Shown: positions 10,953 through 23,026 of the stretch, one piece after another | How the letters are laid out: every line of letters begins with the position of its first letter | Numbering within the stretch: the stretch's first letter is position 1 | Assembly (NCBI GenBank): GCA_039602395.1 | Contig: JBCNJP010000023.1 | Span: forward strand, 84,513,324-84,577,323 | DNA: 64,000 nucleotides | DNA from: Deinandra increscens subsp. villosa | Taxonomy: Eukaryota > Streptophyta > Magnoliopsida > Asterales > Asteraceae | Direction of reading: 5' to 3' | The notes under the pieces: model-generated | The model's database searches: none | Told to the model about the DNA's origin: nothing | Seen by the model: the letters and a program-made list of their open reading frames with translations, nothing else | Made by a program: the position numbers and the translations under genes

Positions 10953-13900
10953 ATGTCAGAATTTCAAGCGTTTGCTGCAATGCAAAGTGCGATGCAAACC
11001 ATGTTGAATTTTGATAATGAAATTGGAACAAGTCAGAAAGTTCCCAAATTGTTGAAGCTTGAAGATTATCAAAATTGGAAGAAACGGTTTTCGGCATACA
11101 TAAGTACTAATGATATCGATTTGTGGGTCCCGTTTAATAGGCTTTATCAACACCCAACAGATGCGGGAGATTTCAAAGAAGTTCATACCTTTGATCTTGC
11201 TGAAAGAAAATCATACGAGCTTGAACAAAAAGCATACGGTTATCTTACATTGGCATTACCTACTGAGTTGCTTCATCAATTTAGCACTTGCAAGAAATCT
11301 AAGCAATTGTGGGATGCTTTATCACCGAGGTGTGAAGGTAATGATGACTATAAGAAGAGTCGGAAGAAAGTTCTAAACAAAGAATTTGATCATTTTCAGA
11401 ATTATGACAATGAAAACATTACTGCTCTTTTTTCAAGATTGTCACACTTGATTAGTGAATTGAAGGTGGTTGGGATTGAGAAAACCGATGCTGATTTGAA
11501 AGAAAAGATTTTAGAAGCTTTGCCTGAAAAATGGGAAAACTATGTTTTGCTTCTCACTCATGATAAGGATTATTCTATAATGACATTTCACGAGCTTACT
11601 GGAAAACTTCATGCTCGAGAAATGGAAATGTTAAATTCAAAGAAGTCAACTGCTATTTTGCAAAATCCTGAATTATATCATGGTGAGAATATGGCAATCA
11701 TGAATGCTAAAGCTAAACCAAGTCTGAGTTCTGCACCAAGTACAGCTTTCTTGACTGGAATTTCTGATAATTCTGATAACAAGTTTTCACGAGGTTGTAG
11801 CTTTACAATTCCAAATTTTTCAAGTCAGAAAGCTTTTTCTGTTGAATCAACAGATGATTGTGCCAAAATGATTTCTGCATTGATTTCCTCATCCTTTGGG
11901 TTGATTATCAAGAATGTTGCTGATGCAAAGTTAACCGGCGATGATCTTGATGCACTGAATGATGATCAACAACTGAATTGGATATATCTTGGCAATATGC
12001 TATGTTATGCCAACGATCGAAGAGATTTTTCAAGAAACATGGAAGAAATATTTCTGGTGGGAAATTGGGTTTTGATAAATCAAAATTGAAATGCTACAAG
12101 TGTTCAAAGCTTAGACATTTTGCCAAAGAATGTCAACAAGCAAATCTTAGCAAGTCTGGGTTTTCTTCATCAAGTAAACCTGGTTTTATTCAGCCATCTT
12201 CTAGTAACACAGACAAGGCAACAACTTTAACAGTTCAACAGGATGCTGTATATGATTGGGGTCAAAGGTTTGGTTATGATTCATCAGCTTTGATTGTTAC
12301 TCATGTTCAATCAGATGATTCCTATTCAGATACTAGTTCCGATAATAGTTCAAATCCAAGTTCTTATGAATCTGCTGAAAACTTGGAGAGTCTAATGAAA
12401 GAAAATGCTTTGTTGGTGAATAAAGTTCAACAACTGTCTAAGGAATTTGATGTGATTAATTCATGTTTGAAAATTTCTAAGGAAAAGGAGAAAGAGTTGG
12501 TTTTGAAGAATGAATATTTTATGACTGAGATCAACTTGTTGAATGATGTTTTAGAAGTGTTCAAACAAGATAAGAAGGATGTTGAAGCTGCCAGAGATAA
12601 GGTTTGTGAAGAACGGTGTGAGTTGGTAAAAGAGGTTGAAAAATGGAAGTTTGATGCTGAAGATGCTGCTACTGACTTCAAGAATTTATTTGAAAAGTCC
12701 AAAATCAAACTTGATTTGCTTACACAGAATGTTGAAGAATCTGCTAGCAAGATTGAAATGTATCAAGTTGACATGGAAAAGTTATTGGATGAAAAGCGGG
12801 AGTTGGTTAGTGTGAATAAAGTTCACACAACAAATTTGGAGATTCAAAGGCGAAATGAAGCTAAGCTAAAGAAAGAGTTGTTTGAAGGATTGGAAAATCT
12901 TCGAATGCAGAAGTTTGAAACTCATAAAGTTGCCAAAAGATTGATTGTTACTGAGAAAGAGTTAGTTAAAGCGCAACAGAAGATTTCTGATCTCAAAATT
13001 CAAGTAATTGATGCTAACCGATTACTCAATAATGTTTCAAATTCTCAAGTCTTCACAAGCTTCTTAGCTAATGATGCAAATTTTGAGAAAATGTTTGATA
13101 AGACTGGATCACCTCCTGCTCATATCAAATAAGCTTTCAAGGAATTGAAGGAACAAGTTGCCGAATTTGATTATTCAAAGGTTTCATCATCTAGTGTTGA
13201 GAATGAGAAAGTTATGACGAAAAAGAAGAACAGGAAGAATAAGAAAAAGAAGGAAAAGAAATATGAGGTCTCTCCTGCTCCAAAATTTGTATATGGTTCA
13301 TCTTCTGCTGATAATGAGAAATCAGCTACTTCAAGTGACAAAATTCAGTCTCAACCTGAGTTTGATGAACAGATCTTTTATGATCAGAAGAATGTGACTG
13401 AAGTGAAAGCTGAATTTTCTCGATTGGCGAAGAATGGACATTTTCCATCTGAGGAAAAGATTTCTGAAAAACATGTGGGATTGGGTTTTCACGAGATGAA
13501 AGGTAAAGTTGCGAAGGCTCCAGAATCATCATCTCAAGATTTGAATAAATTGAAGCTGAAACAAGTGAAGAAGGATGTGTTTAAAGCTGAAAAAGTTGAT
13601 TATGAGAGATTCTACAAGCTTAAAGGTTCTGATCAGATTTTCTATGATAAAGAATTTCCTCTTCATTGTGTTGATGCTCGAAAGATTTTTGAAGTTGTTG
13701 TGAAAGCTCAAGTTTCTTCTGAAAGTTCTCAATCTCGGAACCCTACATCCAAATGGGTACATGATCACAGGAAACAGGTATATGATTCTTTCTCTGATCA
13801 TGTTTGAGATATTCATGTGTGTAACTCGTCGCAGGTACATCAAAAGTGGGACAAATCAACACGAGTCTGTTATATTTGTCGCCGAACCGGGCATATGGCA

Positions 13901-13990
13901 AAAGATTGTCCACTACCTGCTGATTTACCCCGAAGATTTCACAAGAAATATGTTTTTGGTAAATCTGCCAATACAGAAGTTCTTCGATGA
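10953..13990 (+). pseudogene. gag-like polyprotein of element C, broken into three frames
   Basis: Start ATG at 10953, 67 bases after the second PBS. The first part (10953-12089) has the Copia gag fold region (LKLEDYQNWKKRF near residue 36, then QKAYGYLTLALP and TDADLKEKILEALPEKW). A frame change at about 11985-12090 leads to a CCHC knuckle (CYKCSKLRHFAKEC) and a long Lys/Glu-rich coiled coil (12390-13130). In-frame TAA (13130) and TGA (13805) interrupt it before a second CCHC knuckle (CYICRRTGHMAKDC, about 13868-13910), ending at 13990. The coiled coil and second knuckle resemble extended gags of some plant Copia elements. No enzyme domain follows. Function in life would be RNA binding and particle assembly. 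Confidence 0.82.
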
Positions 13991-15827
13991 ACAAGGCAGA
14001 GTTTTTAATGACGTTGAATCTACATTCTTCCATAAATTGAATTACCTGTGATTGTTTCATCAAAAACTGAATTACCAAAACAACAACAATGGAAACCTAA
14101 GGTGGTTTCTAAACAAACCAAGGACACTGGTCGACCAGAAGCGATTCATTTCGGGTCATTTTTGGACTAATTAGTTTGACCAGTGTGCAGGTACTTCTAG
14201 AAGACCTATCGACGATTGCAAAGTTGTTGATGGAGGAGTATTCTGCTTAACTTAAATTTCTTGATAAATCTTTCTAACCTGCAAATTTTCCGAGGTTCTT
14301 AAATCTGCAAAATATCCGTGTTGATTGATCACTTTTCTTTGTTTCTAAATTTTCTCAAAAACCCAAAAATAGAGTTTTGTTTTGTGTAAAATGAAAATCC
14401 AAAACTAGAGTTTTCATTTTAAGGGTGAGAATTGTAAGTAAGGGGGAGTAATTGAGAAAATGCATGTTATGGGGAGAAGGTGAATACATGCCAAATATAT
14501 AATGAAGGAAGGTGAATTCATGCAAAATATATAAAATTGTGATAAATTGATCATTTGGAAATGATGGTACATTGGCTTACGTATCTGACTCATGGATAGA
14601 GTAGATGAAAGGGCCATAAGATCATTGTTTGATATGTTTGGTAGGCTCGGCAAATCAGAAAGTATTCAGATGTGATATACACTAAATATTAATGCTTGAC
14701 CATGTGGATAACATCTTGATGCATATTTCATGACACAAAAAGAAAATAAGTGTGAAATTCAATATGAGAAGTCACTGTGTATACATGTGCTCATTTTGCA
14801 AAGATTTAAACTTGTTTGATTTTCTTTATTTTGTCAAACGATCGGACTTTCTCTGCGTATCGAAAGATCGACCTGATCGTTGTTTGTTTAACGTTCTGCT
14901 TTATTTTCTTTGGTGTTTCGTATAACTCATCGGACTTTTTCTGCGTGTACGGGAGTACCGACCTCATTGTTGTTGGGTTATACAATTTCAACTTGTTCTA
15001 TTTTCTTATTTTGTTAAATCCGAGGCCTTATCTGCGTATCTAAAGATCGACCTTAAGGTAGACGATTTAACGTTCTTATTTCTTTTTGCATGGAACATAG
15101 TTGACGATATCATGAAAATATTATGCATTGTGAAAAATCACAAGTGCTGTTATACAACGGAAAAAGAAAGAAAAACTGAAAAATGTCTGATTATGTCTGA
15201 TAGTGTGGGATACACTGGTCAAAACAAATCTAATCAATACTTTAATATATCCAATGTTATGAGTATGATTCTGCCTAAGTTTAAGTTGGACAAATTATAC
15301 CGGCAATCAGCATGACTTATGTGCTTCGATTAATTGAAATTGAAGTGCAGTTCAGTGCGTTATATTCAATATGATCCCATATAGTGATCTTTCTCATACC
15401 AAATAGTGTTTGATTCTGTATTGTGATTTCATTTCATTTCAGAAAAGAACAAAAAGATTTTCGGTGTGTTTTAGTGTAGACTTTGAAAAATCATAAAGAT
15501 TTTAAGTTTGTTTTGATATAAATTTTCTAAAAACCAAAAAGATTTTGTTTTTGCTTTATTTTCGATCTGATCTGCACGTGATACAAATCATTTTCAAAAT
15601 CATATCTTGGAGTCTCGAAGAGACGTTTTGCGCCAAGATTATTTAAATGATTGAGCAGGTTGCTTTGTGCAAGATATCACAACTTCAAGTCTTCTGAAGA
15701 TGTTGATGAAAGACCAGAGATACTCTAAAATGTCATCAAGTATTGGATTCTATACTTGAGGGGGAGCTTGATTGAAGATACAAAGTTGATGATGTTGAAG
15801 AGATACTGCACACGACGAGGGGGAGTT
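13991..15827 (+). other. Non-coding 3' region of element C
   Basis: About 1.8 kb without a supported ORF. It contains two extra purine tracts like polypurine tracts (AGGGGGAGT near 14440 and GAGGGGGAGC near 15758) besides the one abutting the 3' LTR (15816-15827), and the triple hairpin at 14833-15071. Where an autonomous Copia element would have integrase and RT, nothing recognisable remains. Confidence 0.7.
14833..15071 (+). other. Triplicated hairpin with a conserved TCTGCGT...CGACC core
   Basis: Three units (14833-14892, 14920-14983, 15013-15071) with core spacing of 88 and 91 bp. Each has a 7-bp outer stem of different sequence (GTCAAAC/GTTTAAC with one mismatch; GTATAAC/GTTATAC; GTTAAAT/ATTTAAC), then 11-13 nt, then TCTGCGT, a short apical stem with a 4-nt loop (ATC-GAAA-GAT; GTAC-GGGA-GTAC; ATC-TAAA-GAT), CGACC, 12-13 nt and the closing arm. 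Stem sequences differ but pairing is kept, while core bases and spacing are conserved; that is the pattern of selected RNA structure. Two of the three loops fit GNRA. Function is unknown; packaging, dimerisation or RNA stability of the element are possibilities. Confidence 0.7.
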
Positions 15828-16177
15828 TGTTGATACCTGATATGTGTGTCGTGTGAAGTATCAAGCAATGTACAAGATCAAGTCAAATTAGGTCTGGCCG
15901 AACTAGGTCCAAACCTGAAGTTCGGACTGGCCGAACCTGAGGTTCGGCCGAAGCTCGGCCAGCTGGGTATAAATATGTGTTTGGTCTTTGTAATTGTTAG
16001 TTCTGAGGGTGCGAGATTACTGCTAAGTGTGTGTTTCTGAGAGTGTTCTTTGTGTCTGTATTTTGAGTGTTTCACTGATTGTATTTGTTCATTTTGATCA
16101 ATAAAACAATCGGTTAATTACGTTTCGATGTTCGAATAGCTAGATCGAGTAGACGATCCGATGCTCACGCATTTTCA
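15828..16177 (+). repeat. 3' LTR of element C
   Basis: 350 bp, starts TGTTGATACC directly after a purine tract, ends ACGCATTTTCA. Differs from the 5' LTR by only a few substitutions. Confidence 0.92.
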
Positions 16178-18447
16178 AGAGTTTGAACATTTATGACAAG
16201 TCATTTAGGGTATAAAAATCTAAGTATTTAAGTCCACATGATTGTTATAAATGAGAAAGTTATTAAATGTATTTTTACTAGATTTAGTAAAAATAAAGCA
16301 AACTATTTTTGTGTTTTGGTGAATTAAATTCACCAACACATTAAGTCTTGGTCTTTGGTGACTTTCTTTTTATAAAATGTGACATATTTTATAAAAGATA
16401 AGTTTAAGGAATAAACTTTCGGTTAAGACTTTTCAAGAATCTTTGTTTTACAAAATGTCTTTTGTTTATAAAAGTTCCATCTCTTTTTACAAGGTTTTTC
16501 ACTAGTTAAGTTTTATAAGTCTTTGTTTTATAAAACTTAGGTCCATGATCATCCATTATGTCCAATGTAAGCCTTGTGATTTACTAGTTTTTAAAGATCA
16601 TAACATTATGTTTTAACTAGTTATATAAGTCCTTTGTCCAAGTTTAAAGGTTCCTAGTTAGTTTGATAACATAAGTTAAGCAAATTAAACATAAGTAAAT
16701 ATAGATCATCAACTAGCAAAGCTAGGACATTTATGTTCAAGATCCTTGAACAAATCAACTAACAACTTAGTTGTTAGGACAAGTATCAACTAACACAAAG
16801 TGTTAGGACCAAAATAATGTATATAACATAAATGTAAATACAAGGAAAGTAAATAACAAGTATTTAAATTGCATGAAAGTAAAGAACAAGTAAGTAAATG
16901 TATTAGATCTTTGATGGTTAAAATGATCTAGGTTTCACATGATACTCCCATAAGGTTTCTCTAAATGTAAAACCCCAAGTGTTGGCTTGTTTAAGTTATT
17001 CAAGAACAACAAGACTTGTTAGATCAAGTCACTTATATTATTCCACCCAAGTGTTTAGGTGATTAGAGGATTAGAGAAAGAATGGTTGGTCTAGACTCTT
17101 GAAGGACCAACTGTCTTGCATAAAATAGAAAATGAAAATATAGGTTTTTCATAACAAGACTCGTTGGTGACTTTGGGTGAAGATCATATGGAAAAAGGGG
17201 TTCAAAAGACTCACAATGGGGAGTAGGAGATGAACCGTGAGGAGGGGAGGAAGAGAGGAGGAGATCGGTGGTGTTGGGGGGCTCCGATAGGCGGCATCAC
17301 GGCGATGGGAGGGTGGTCCGGCGGTCCAAGGGAGGAGCAAAGGGGCCGGCTAGGAGGAGTGAGGGAGGAGAGGGGAGAATTCTCTTGAGTTGTGGCGATG
17401 GTGCAAGGCAAAAATGAGGTCCCAAGCCTCTCTTTTATACTCAAAAGTGAGATTATTAACCTTTCGTTAATCCATTTTTGACAACTAACACACTCAAGCT
17501 TTTTTGATTTAATTTAATCCATGTAAATTAAGTTGTAGGAGATTGTTATATAAAAGATGGTGAACTTTTATAAAACTATTTTTATAAAGATCAAGGTTTT
17601 TATAAAAATATTACTACAAAGGTGATGGGTTTATTTTATAAAAGTAGTGGGCTAAAAATCTATAAAAGTTTTGGGTTAATTTATTAAATAAAGTGGGCTA
17701 GGAAATTGGGCCGAAATCCACAAGAAAAGGGAGGTGGGTCGGGTTGTTTTTCCGGGCCGAAAGGAGAACCGGGTCGGTAGGCTGGGCTGGGCCAAGCGGG
17801 CTGGGCGCGGGCTGGGCCAGCCGGGTGGGTTCGCGGGTTGGGTTGGGTCATCGGGTGCGCTCGCGGGTTGGGTTAACGGGCCGCAAGGGGGGGGGGGCGG
17901 TTTGGGGTATTGGGTCGGTAAACAAGGCGGGTTACAGGTCGACGGGTGGTACTGAATCGTTCGTAGTGACATCACGAGTGTTCCTGTAAAGTTTGATGAC
18001 CATCCGGGTTCGTTTTTGAAAGTTGGGCTTACGAGGCCCAATATGGGTTTTCGGTTAGTTAACAGGACTAACGGTGGAAAGTTTGGGAAAAGTATCCAGA
18101 CAAAAAGGTTTGGATAAGCAAGTCTTGATAAACCTTAAGGAGAAAATTCAATTTTCTAAAAGTTTTGTCATGACGAGCATTAAATAGAATATATAAAAGT
18201 CCATTTTATATACTTTTCTTGTTATTAAAATTCCATTTATTACTAAATAGTTTTTCTTGATTTCAAAAGGTTTGGACGACAGAACTACAAACTCGGGAAT
18301 TATTCTAAGGTTGAAATTAATATATATATATATATATAAATATAAATAAACACATAATTAACACATAATAACGATTAAACACGTATTAACTATTACTAAT
18401 TAAAGTCAAAGTAATGGGGTTGACCTTGTTTTCTGCGAAGTGTTACA
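16178..18447 (-). other. Right part of insertion A with LTR promoter region
   Basis: Continues A on the right of element C. On the minus strand the outer end (18447) starts TGTAACACTTCG. U3-like sequence follows, with a (TA)n run near 18319-18340, a very G-rich stretch at 17750-17900 (a G-run at about 17887-17896 and many GGGCTGGGC-like repeats), then a TATA box near 17435 and a C/T-rich leader. Minus-strand Pro/Ser-rich reading frames here (17149-17444, 17676-18041) reflect composition and are not called. Confidence 0.6.
17432..17439 (-). promoter_or_regulatory. TATA box of insertion A
   Basis: Minus-strand TATAAAAG in the context GAGTATAAAAGAGAGG, followed downstream by a pyrimidine-rich leader, as expected for the U3/R boundary of a minus-strand LTR. 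Confidence 0.65.
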
Positions 18448-18452
18448 CACGC

Positions 18453-21180
18453 CCTCGGTGCTTGTCGAAGACCATACAAAGCCTTGATTAGTTTATAGAC
18501 TTTGTGTTCTTGGCCTTTCACGACGTAGCCTTCCGGTTGACTTACGTAGACATCCTCTTTTAACTCTCCTTGAAGAAATGCTGATTTCACGTCCAAATGA
18601 TGGACTTCCCAGCCCCGATTCGCAGCTAGAGCAAGTAAAAGTCTAACCGTTTCAATCCTCGCCACCGGTGCGAACACTTCTTCGAAGTCAATACCGTGTT
18701 TTTGTACGTACCCTTTGGCGACGAGTCGTGCCTTGTGTTTAGTTACAACTCCGTTTCCATCCCTTTTGAGTTTGTACACCCACTTTACTCGATCGGTTTA
18801 ACATAAGGCGGTAAATCAACTAACTTCCAGGTTCGGTTTCTTTCGATGGATGCTATTTCGCTATCCATAGCACTTTTCCATTGAACTTCTTTTATAGCCT
18901 CCTGGTACTTGGTTGGTTCATTGTCAAGTGAAAGTAATAAATTTTCTTCCTCCATGCTAACCTGTTGATATGATGTACTGGGTGTTTTCCCAACTTCATA
19001 ATCTGCAAATTTTTTAGGTAGCACACTTTGTCTAGTGGATCTTCTCAAGTTGGCTTCCATATTTGCGATTTGGGTTGGGGTCTCGTGTTGATGGACTGGA
19101 CTCGTTAAAGGTATTGGGCTGTTTATGGGATCATCACCACTGGTTGAAACAGGCTCACCAGTCGCATGAGCATTTGGGCCGATTGGGGCTGTTATTGGCT
19201 TATTGCATCATGTTGGACCGCTTCTTCCTCCTGGATGTGAAATTCGATCCAGCTTTGATCACTAGTGTCATATTCTTCCAAATATTTCTCCCAATTGTAC
19301 CCTTTCACTTGATCAAATTTTACATCTCTTGTTGCTTGCACTCGGTGTTTTACCGGGTCAAACATGCGATAGGATTTGGTTCCAGGTTGTGACCCGAGAT
19401 GAACCATTAGAACACTCCGATTATCCAACTTCTTTAGTCCGGTTGAGAGAACCTTCACGTAGCCTACACATCCAAACACTTTGACATGAGAGATCTTTGG
19501 TTTTAATCAAGCAAGCCCACATGTAGCGGCTGAAATCGTCCACCACCAGAAGCATATATCTATTCCCGGCATGCGTACTTGGCGAAATAGGCCCGCACAC
19601 ATCGGCATAAAGAAGTTCAAACAAATTATTGGTTTGGAAAATTGATGCTTTTGGGAACACAATACGTGTTTGCTTCCCATACATACATGCATCACAAATT
19701 TGATTCGGGTGATGTAGTTTTGGAAGACCATGTGCATGCTTTGATAGTTCTTTCAGAGCTTCAAAGTTTAAGTGGTCGAGTCGGGCATGCCACTTCCAAG
19801 CTTCATCCTCTAAATTTACCTGCAAGCATACTGGGGAAACAACCTTTAAAGTAATCATATAAACACGATTGTGAGAAGGGGTACCTTCATTAGTAATGTT
19901 CCGTCTTCTTCGAACATCCATAATATTCCATGTTGAATGGTGATCTTGTATCCGGCTTCATCCAATTGCCCGATGCTTATTATGTTACTTTTAAGTGATA
20001 ATATGTAATAAACGTCATTTAAGACTCGTTGTTCCCCAGACTTACCTTCTAGTATCACTTTACCCTTGCCTTTAATCTCCACACACGAGCCATCACCAAA
20101 GCTAACCCTCCCCACCGTCTTCGTATCGATGTTAGTAAACCACTCGGAGTTACCCGACATGTGTTTACTCGCCCCGTTGTCCAAAAACCAAGAGTTTCTT
20201 TCTTTTGGACTTGAAGCATACTTGTTTGGGTTTACTCGTTCTTCATTAAGAAAAACCATCTTTTTGTCGGTTTCCACCTTTGTTGTCATGTAGAGAACCG
20301 GTCCGGGTCTTTCTTCTTGAACAAGATTGCTTTGCTCGGTTTTCTTGCGAGGACAATTAGATGCAAAGTGGCCAAGACCATCGCATCTATAACACTTTAG
20401 CTTCGAGCGATCCTTCTTGCCATTCTCCTTTTCTTTGCCTTTTGGTTGATTTCTTTGCTTTTCCCTTACTACTACTTTCACCGGTGACCTTGCCCTTGAG
20501 GGCTTTTTTCTTGCTTCTTCGTTGCATTCCACTCCTCGAAAGTAAATAGTAATTGATCGTGTTTGGTGTTATGGGACTTGTCTTCGAGGCCTACGCGATT
20601 CCTCATAGGCTTTGAGACGACCAACCATGTCTTCAAAAGTAGCCGTTTTTAAATCCACAACTTGCTCGAGAGATGCCACGATGTGGATAAACTTCTTTGA
20701 TGCCCCACTCAAGAATTTCTTCACAATTGTTTCTTGATCTATTATTTTTCCAAGTGATGCCGCCTGCGAGACTACGTTTGCAACCTTATTTGCAAACTCG
20801 TTGACGTTGCTTCCTTCCTTCATCTTTAGGTTCTCGAACTCTGCCATCAAGGTTTGTAACCTAGCCTCGACGACTCTATCGGCTCCTCGATGTCGGGATT
20901 TCACCGCATCCCACATAGCCTTAGCCGTGTCCAGATTTCCAACTTGAAATACTTGTTCTTCAGGAAACGATTGAAACATAAGAACAATCGCGATACTATT
21001 CTTCTTGGCATTGGTTGAAGTAACCGGATCTATCATATCCCAAACTCCGTTTACACCAAATAAGGCCTTCATCTTTATTGCCCATACCGTGTAATTAGTG
21101 GCGGTAAGCATAGGGCAAATGAGAGTAGTAGTATTCTGCCTTACTTGATTTGAATTCTGGTTTTGATTCTCGTCCGACAT
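18453..21180 (-). pseudogene. Copia D: gag, zinc knuckle, protease, integrase, N-terminal RT
   Basis: Minus strand. Gag starts with MSDENQNQ at 21180 and has LTATNYTVWAIKMKALF (Copia gag N-terminus) and the KSRHRGADRVVEARLQ region. After a frame change near 20550 come the CCHC knuckle CYRCDGLGHFASNC, the protease site DNGASKHM (Asn-Gly where Thr/Ser-Gly is usual) and GAG-pre-integrase (WHARLDHLNFEAL ... CDACMYGKQ). Integrase keeps LLYADVCG and VDDFSRY, but the middle of the core is deleted near 19500; its C-terminal part resumes at 19479 (FGCVGYVKV ... KSYRMFDP). RT begins at 18785-19060 (WKSAMDSEIASIERNRTWKL) and continues to QAPRA at 18453, where insertion A cuts it. Confidence 0.88.
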
Positions 21181-21189
21181 CGTTCAAAG

Positions 21190-21380
21190 AAATCAGATTT
21201 TCGTCGCTGCTGTTCAGTTCTGTCACTAATATGGTCGCTGATCTGACCAGATTTTCGTCGTAGAAGCTATCCTGGTCGCAAATCAGAATTTCGTCGCTGA
21301 AAAAATCTAGTCGCAAATCTGTCGCTAAACTTGATCAGATTTCGTCGCTGAAACAATCTAGTCGCAAATCTGGAACTCTC
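21190..21380 (-). repeat. CGTCGCTGA/TCGCAAATCTG motif array upstream of Copia D gag
   Basis: In the untranslated sequence just before the gag start. The plus strand shows TTTCGTCGCTG or TTCGTCGTAG about five times alternating with GTCGCAAATC about four times (minus-strand sense CAGCGACGAAA and GATTTGCGAC). Irregular spacing of 15-40 bp, so it is a dispersed motif array and not one tandem period. Confidence 0.8.
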
Positions 21381-21419
21381 ATTGCAGCAGCAGATTCTGT
21401 AGGAAAACCGTTCGCAAAA

Positions 21420-22660
21420 TAAATACTTTTATTTTATGGTACGATTACAACAAACAAAAAAAACTCTAATCTATTACAATACAATGAAAAGAATCTACTC
21501 CTACCAATACGATTACAAGGAAACAATTGAGGTTACACGGAAAAGTAAAATACAATACAGACAAAATGTATAATGATTACAAAGAAATGAATTGATTTGA
21601 AACTACAATACAATGAAATAAATGCAGAGACAAATTTATAATAAAAGTAAAAGGCTTGAATGAAAGAAAAAGATGACAGAAAGTTATAGAAAAAGGTTTT
21701 GAGAAAAGTTTTGAAATAGTTTGAAAAACAAAGAAGGATTGCGAAATCCTTTGGCGAAGGATTCGGGTCAAAACCCGGGTCCCTTAAAACAAATTCCGGG
21801 TCTACCGAAGATCCGTTTTGTTTCCCAGGGTACAATCGCCTAAACCGTATTGTACGGCCGAGATAACTCTAAGCTTGAAGAAATGAACAATGATGAAGAA
21901 GATGAGAGAAATTGTGAGGAGAGGTAGAGAGAAAGAATTCTATAAATTCTGGTGTGTATTGCCTCAACTAATAAGGTTGTATTTATAGTGGTGGGAATGA
22001 CTTGTTGAGCACACAAAAATAATTAGTAGTCAAACTTTGCATTAAACGTCTTTAATGCAAATTGATTTCTAATTATCGCGGAATTACCTTAATTAGCTCA
22101 AAAACGCGTTTACCCAGTTGTCATTCCGGAAGACTCCGCGTAACAGCTGTTTTTCCGGAAGAACTGATCTTCCGGTCCGTTCTAACTTCAACCAGAAATT
22201 CTTCCGGTTTAACTTCCGCTTGAACTAAAACCGGAACTACTATTCAGGTTGAACTCGGTTCCGCCCGGACCACCCACGTTCGCTTGAACTGGTTCCGCTC
22301 GAACCTGATTTTTTCCGATTCAACTCACAGTCCGCTTGAACCTATACGTCTGGTCTTCAACCGGACCAACTTCCGGTTGAACTTAAAAACAATAAGGCGG
22401 CTCTCAAGCGGCTCGTGGCGATGCGAGCGTGCGCCATCAAAGCGCTTCATACGCCCACGCCACGCGCGCGCGCGTGCGTGTGCGAGTGCGAGTTAGGGGT
22501 GCTTCGCACCCCTCAGGGTCCAAGGGATGTGTCATACTAAAGAAAACAATGGTTGGTAAGGTTCCCACCTTATAAACCACTTTTGGTTTCATTCCCCAAC
22601 CAATGTGGGATGAGTTAACGTGCTATATATAGCATTTTTCTCTCTAATTTTCGCAGCTTC
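21420..22660 (-). other. LTR-like or leader sequence with CTTCCGGTT motif array
   Basis: Non-coding on both strands. On the minus strand it contains a TATA box (CTATAAATAC, near 21975-21985), a polyadenylation-like region near 21430-21440, and at 22120-22400 repeated CTTCCGGTT/CCGCTTGAAC motifs (about 12 copies). Its right part (22520-22650) has CCCACATTGG-type sequence often seen at starts of Copia LTRs. It could be an older LTR lying in the leader of D or an unusually long leader; I could not find matching ends. A (CG)-rich run GCGCGCGCGTGCGTG lies near 22463-22478. Confidence 0.45.
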
Positions 22661-23026
22661 ACAAGTTGCGAGACCTCAACTTTGAGCTTCGATATCTCAT
22701 TCATACGAGCTCGGATTTGGACGTGGTTTGATGCGTTGGAAAGCCCTCACAACGTACTACACAAACCCATTAAATAAGAGGCAACAACCTATGTTATCTG
22801 TATTTTATTTTAGTCCAAAGTTGGTGAAAAACTCATTTTGACACTTAGTGAAAAAACCCATTTTTCACTAGTTTTTCTCCCAAAATTCCAACAGATTCTT
22901 CTTCGATTCTTCACTTCCACGAAACCCGTCCCAACTCTTTCTTGATCACAAACACTATAGCGACCAAGGACTTGTTGCCGGACTTGTGTTCTTGAGATCG
23001 AAGCTTTACCCGGATCGAGTTTTGAA

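Larger units (their letters stand above)
9859..16177 (+). mobile_element. Non-autonomous gag-only LTR element C (TR-GAG type)
   Basis: Two 350-bp LTRs (9859-10208 and 15828-16177) beginning TGTTGATACC and ending ACGCATTTTCA bound a 5.6-kb interior. The interior has a Met-tRNA-type PBS, a second partial LTR plus PBS, a long gag-like reading frame with two CCHC knuckles (10953-13990), about 1.8 kb of non-coding 3' sequence with a triple hairpin, and a polypurine tract (GAGGGGGAGTT) just before the 3' LTR. No protease, integrase or RT is present, so it would depend on another Copia element. The flanks (GAAAG left, AGAGT right) do not form a convincing TSD. Confidence 0.85.
1806..18447 (-). mobile_element. 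Insertion A: probable giant solo LTR carrying two nested elements
   Basis: Begins TGTCACACC and ends GTGTTACA (TG...CA with short inverted similarity) and is flanked by the direct repeat CACGC at 1801-1805 and 18448-18452, the 5-bp duplication of an LTR element. After removing nested B and C about 4.3 kb remains (1806-2288, 8319-9858, 16178-18447), without gag or pol similarity or a PBS that I can see. A minus-strand TATA box lies near 17435, followed by a C/T-rich leader. I infer a solo LTR of a large Gypsy-type element, left by LTR-LTR recombination. A large non-coding derivative is an alternative. The Copia D RT is intact on either side of it. Confidence 0.7.

Noticed and set aside
9854..16182. 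Target-site duplication for element C
   Set aside because: GAAAG and AGAGT do not match acceptably; the LTR ends are clear but the flanks are not a duplication.
17149..18041. Pro/Ser-rich and Gly-rich open frames on both strands
   Set aside because: Compositional, in the GC-rich U3/leader part of insertion A, with no domain and overlapping frames on both strands.
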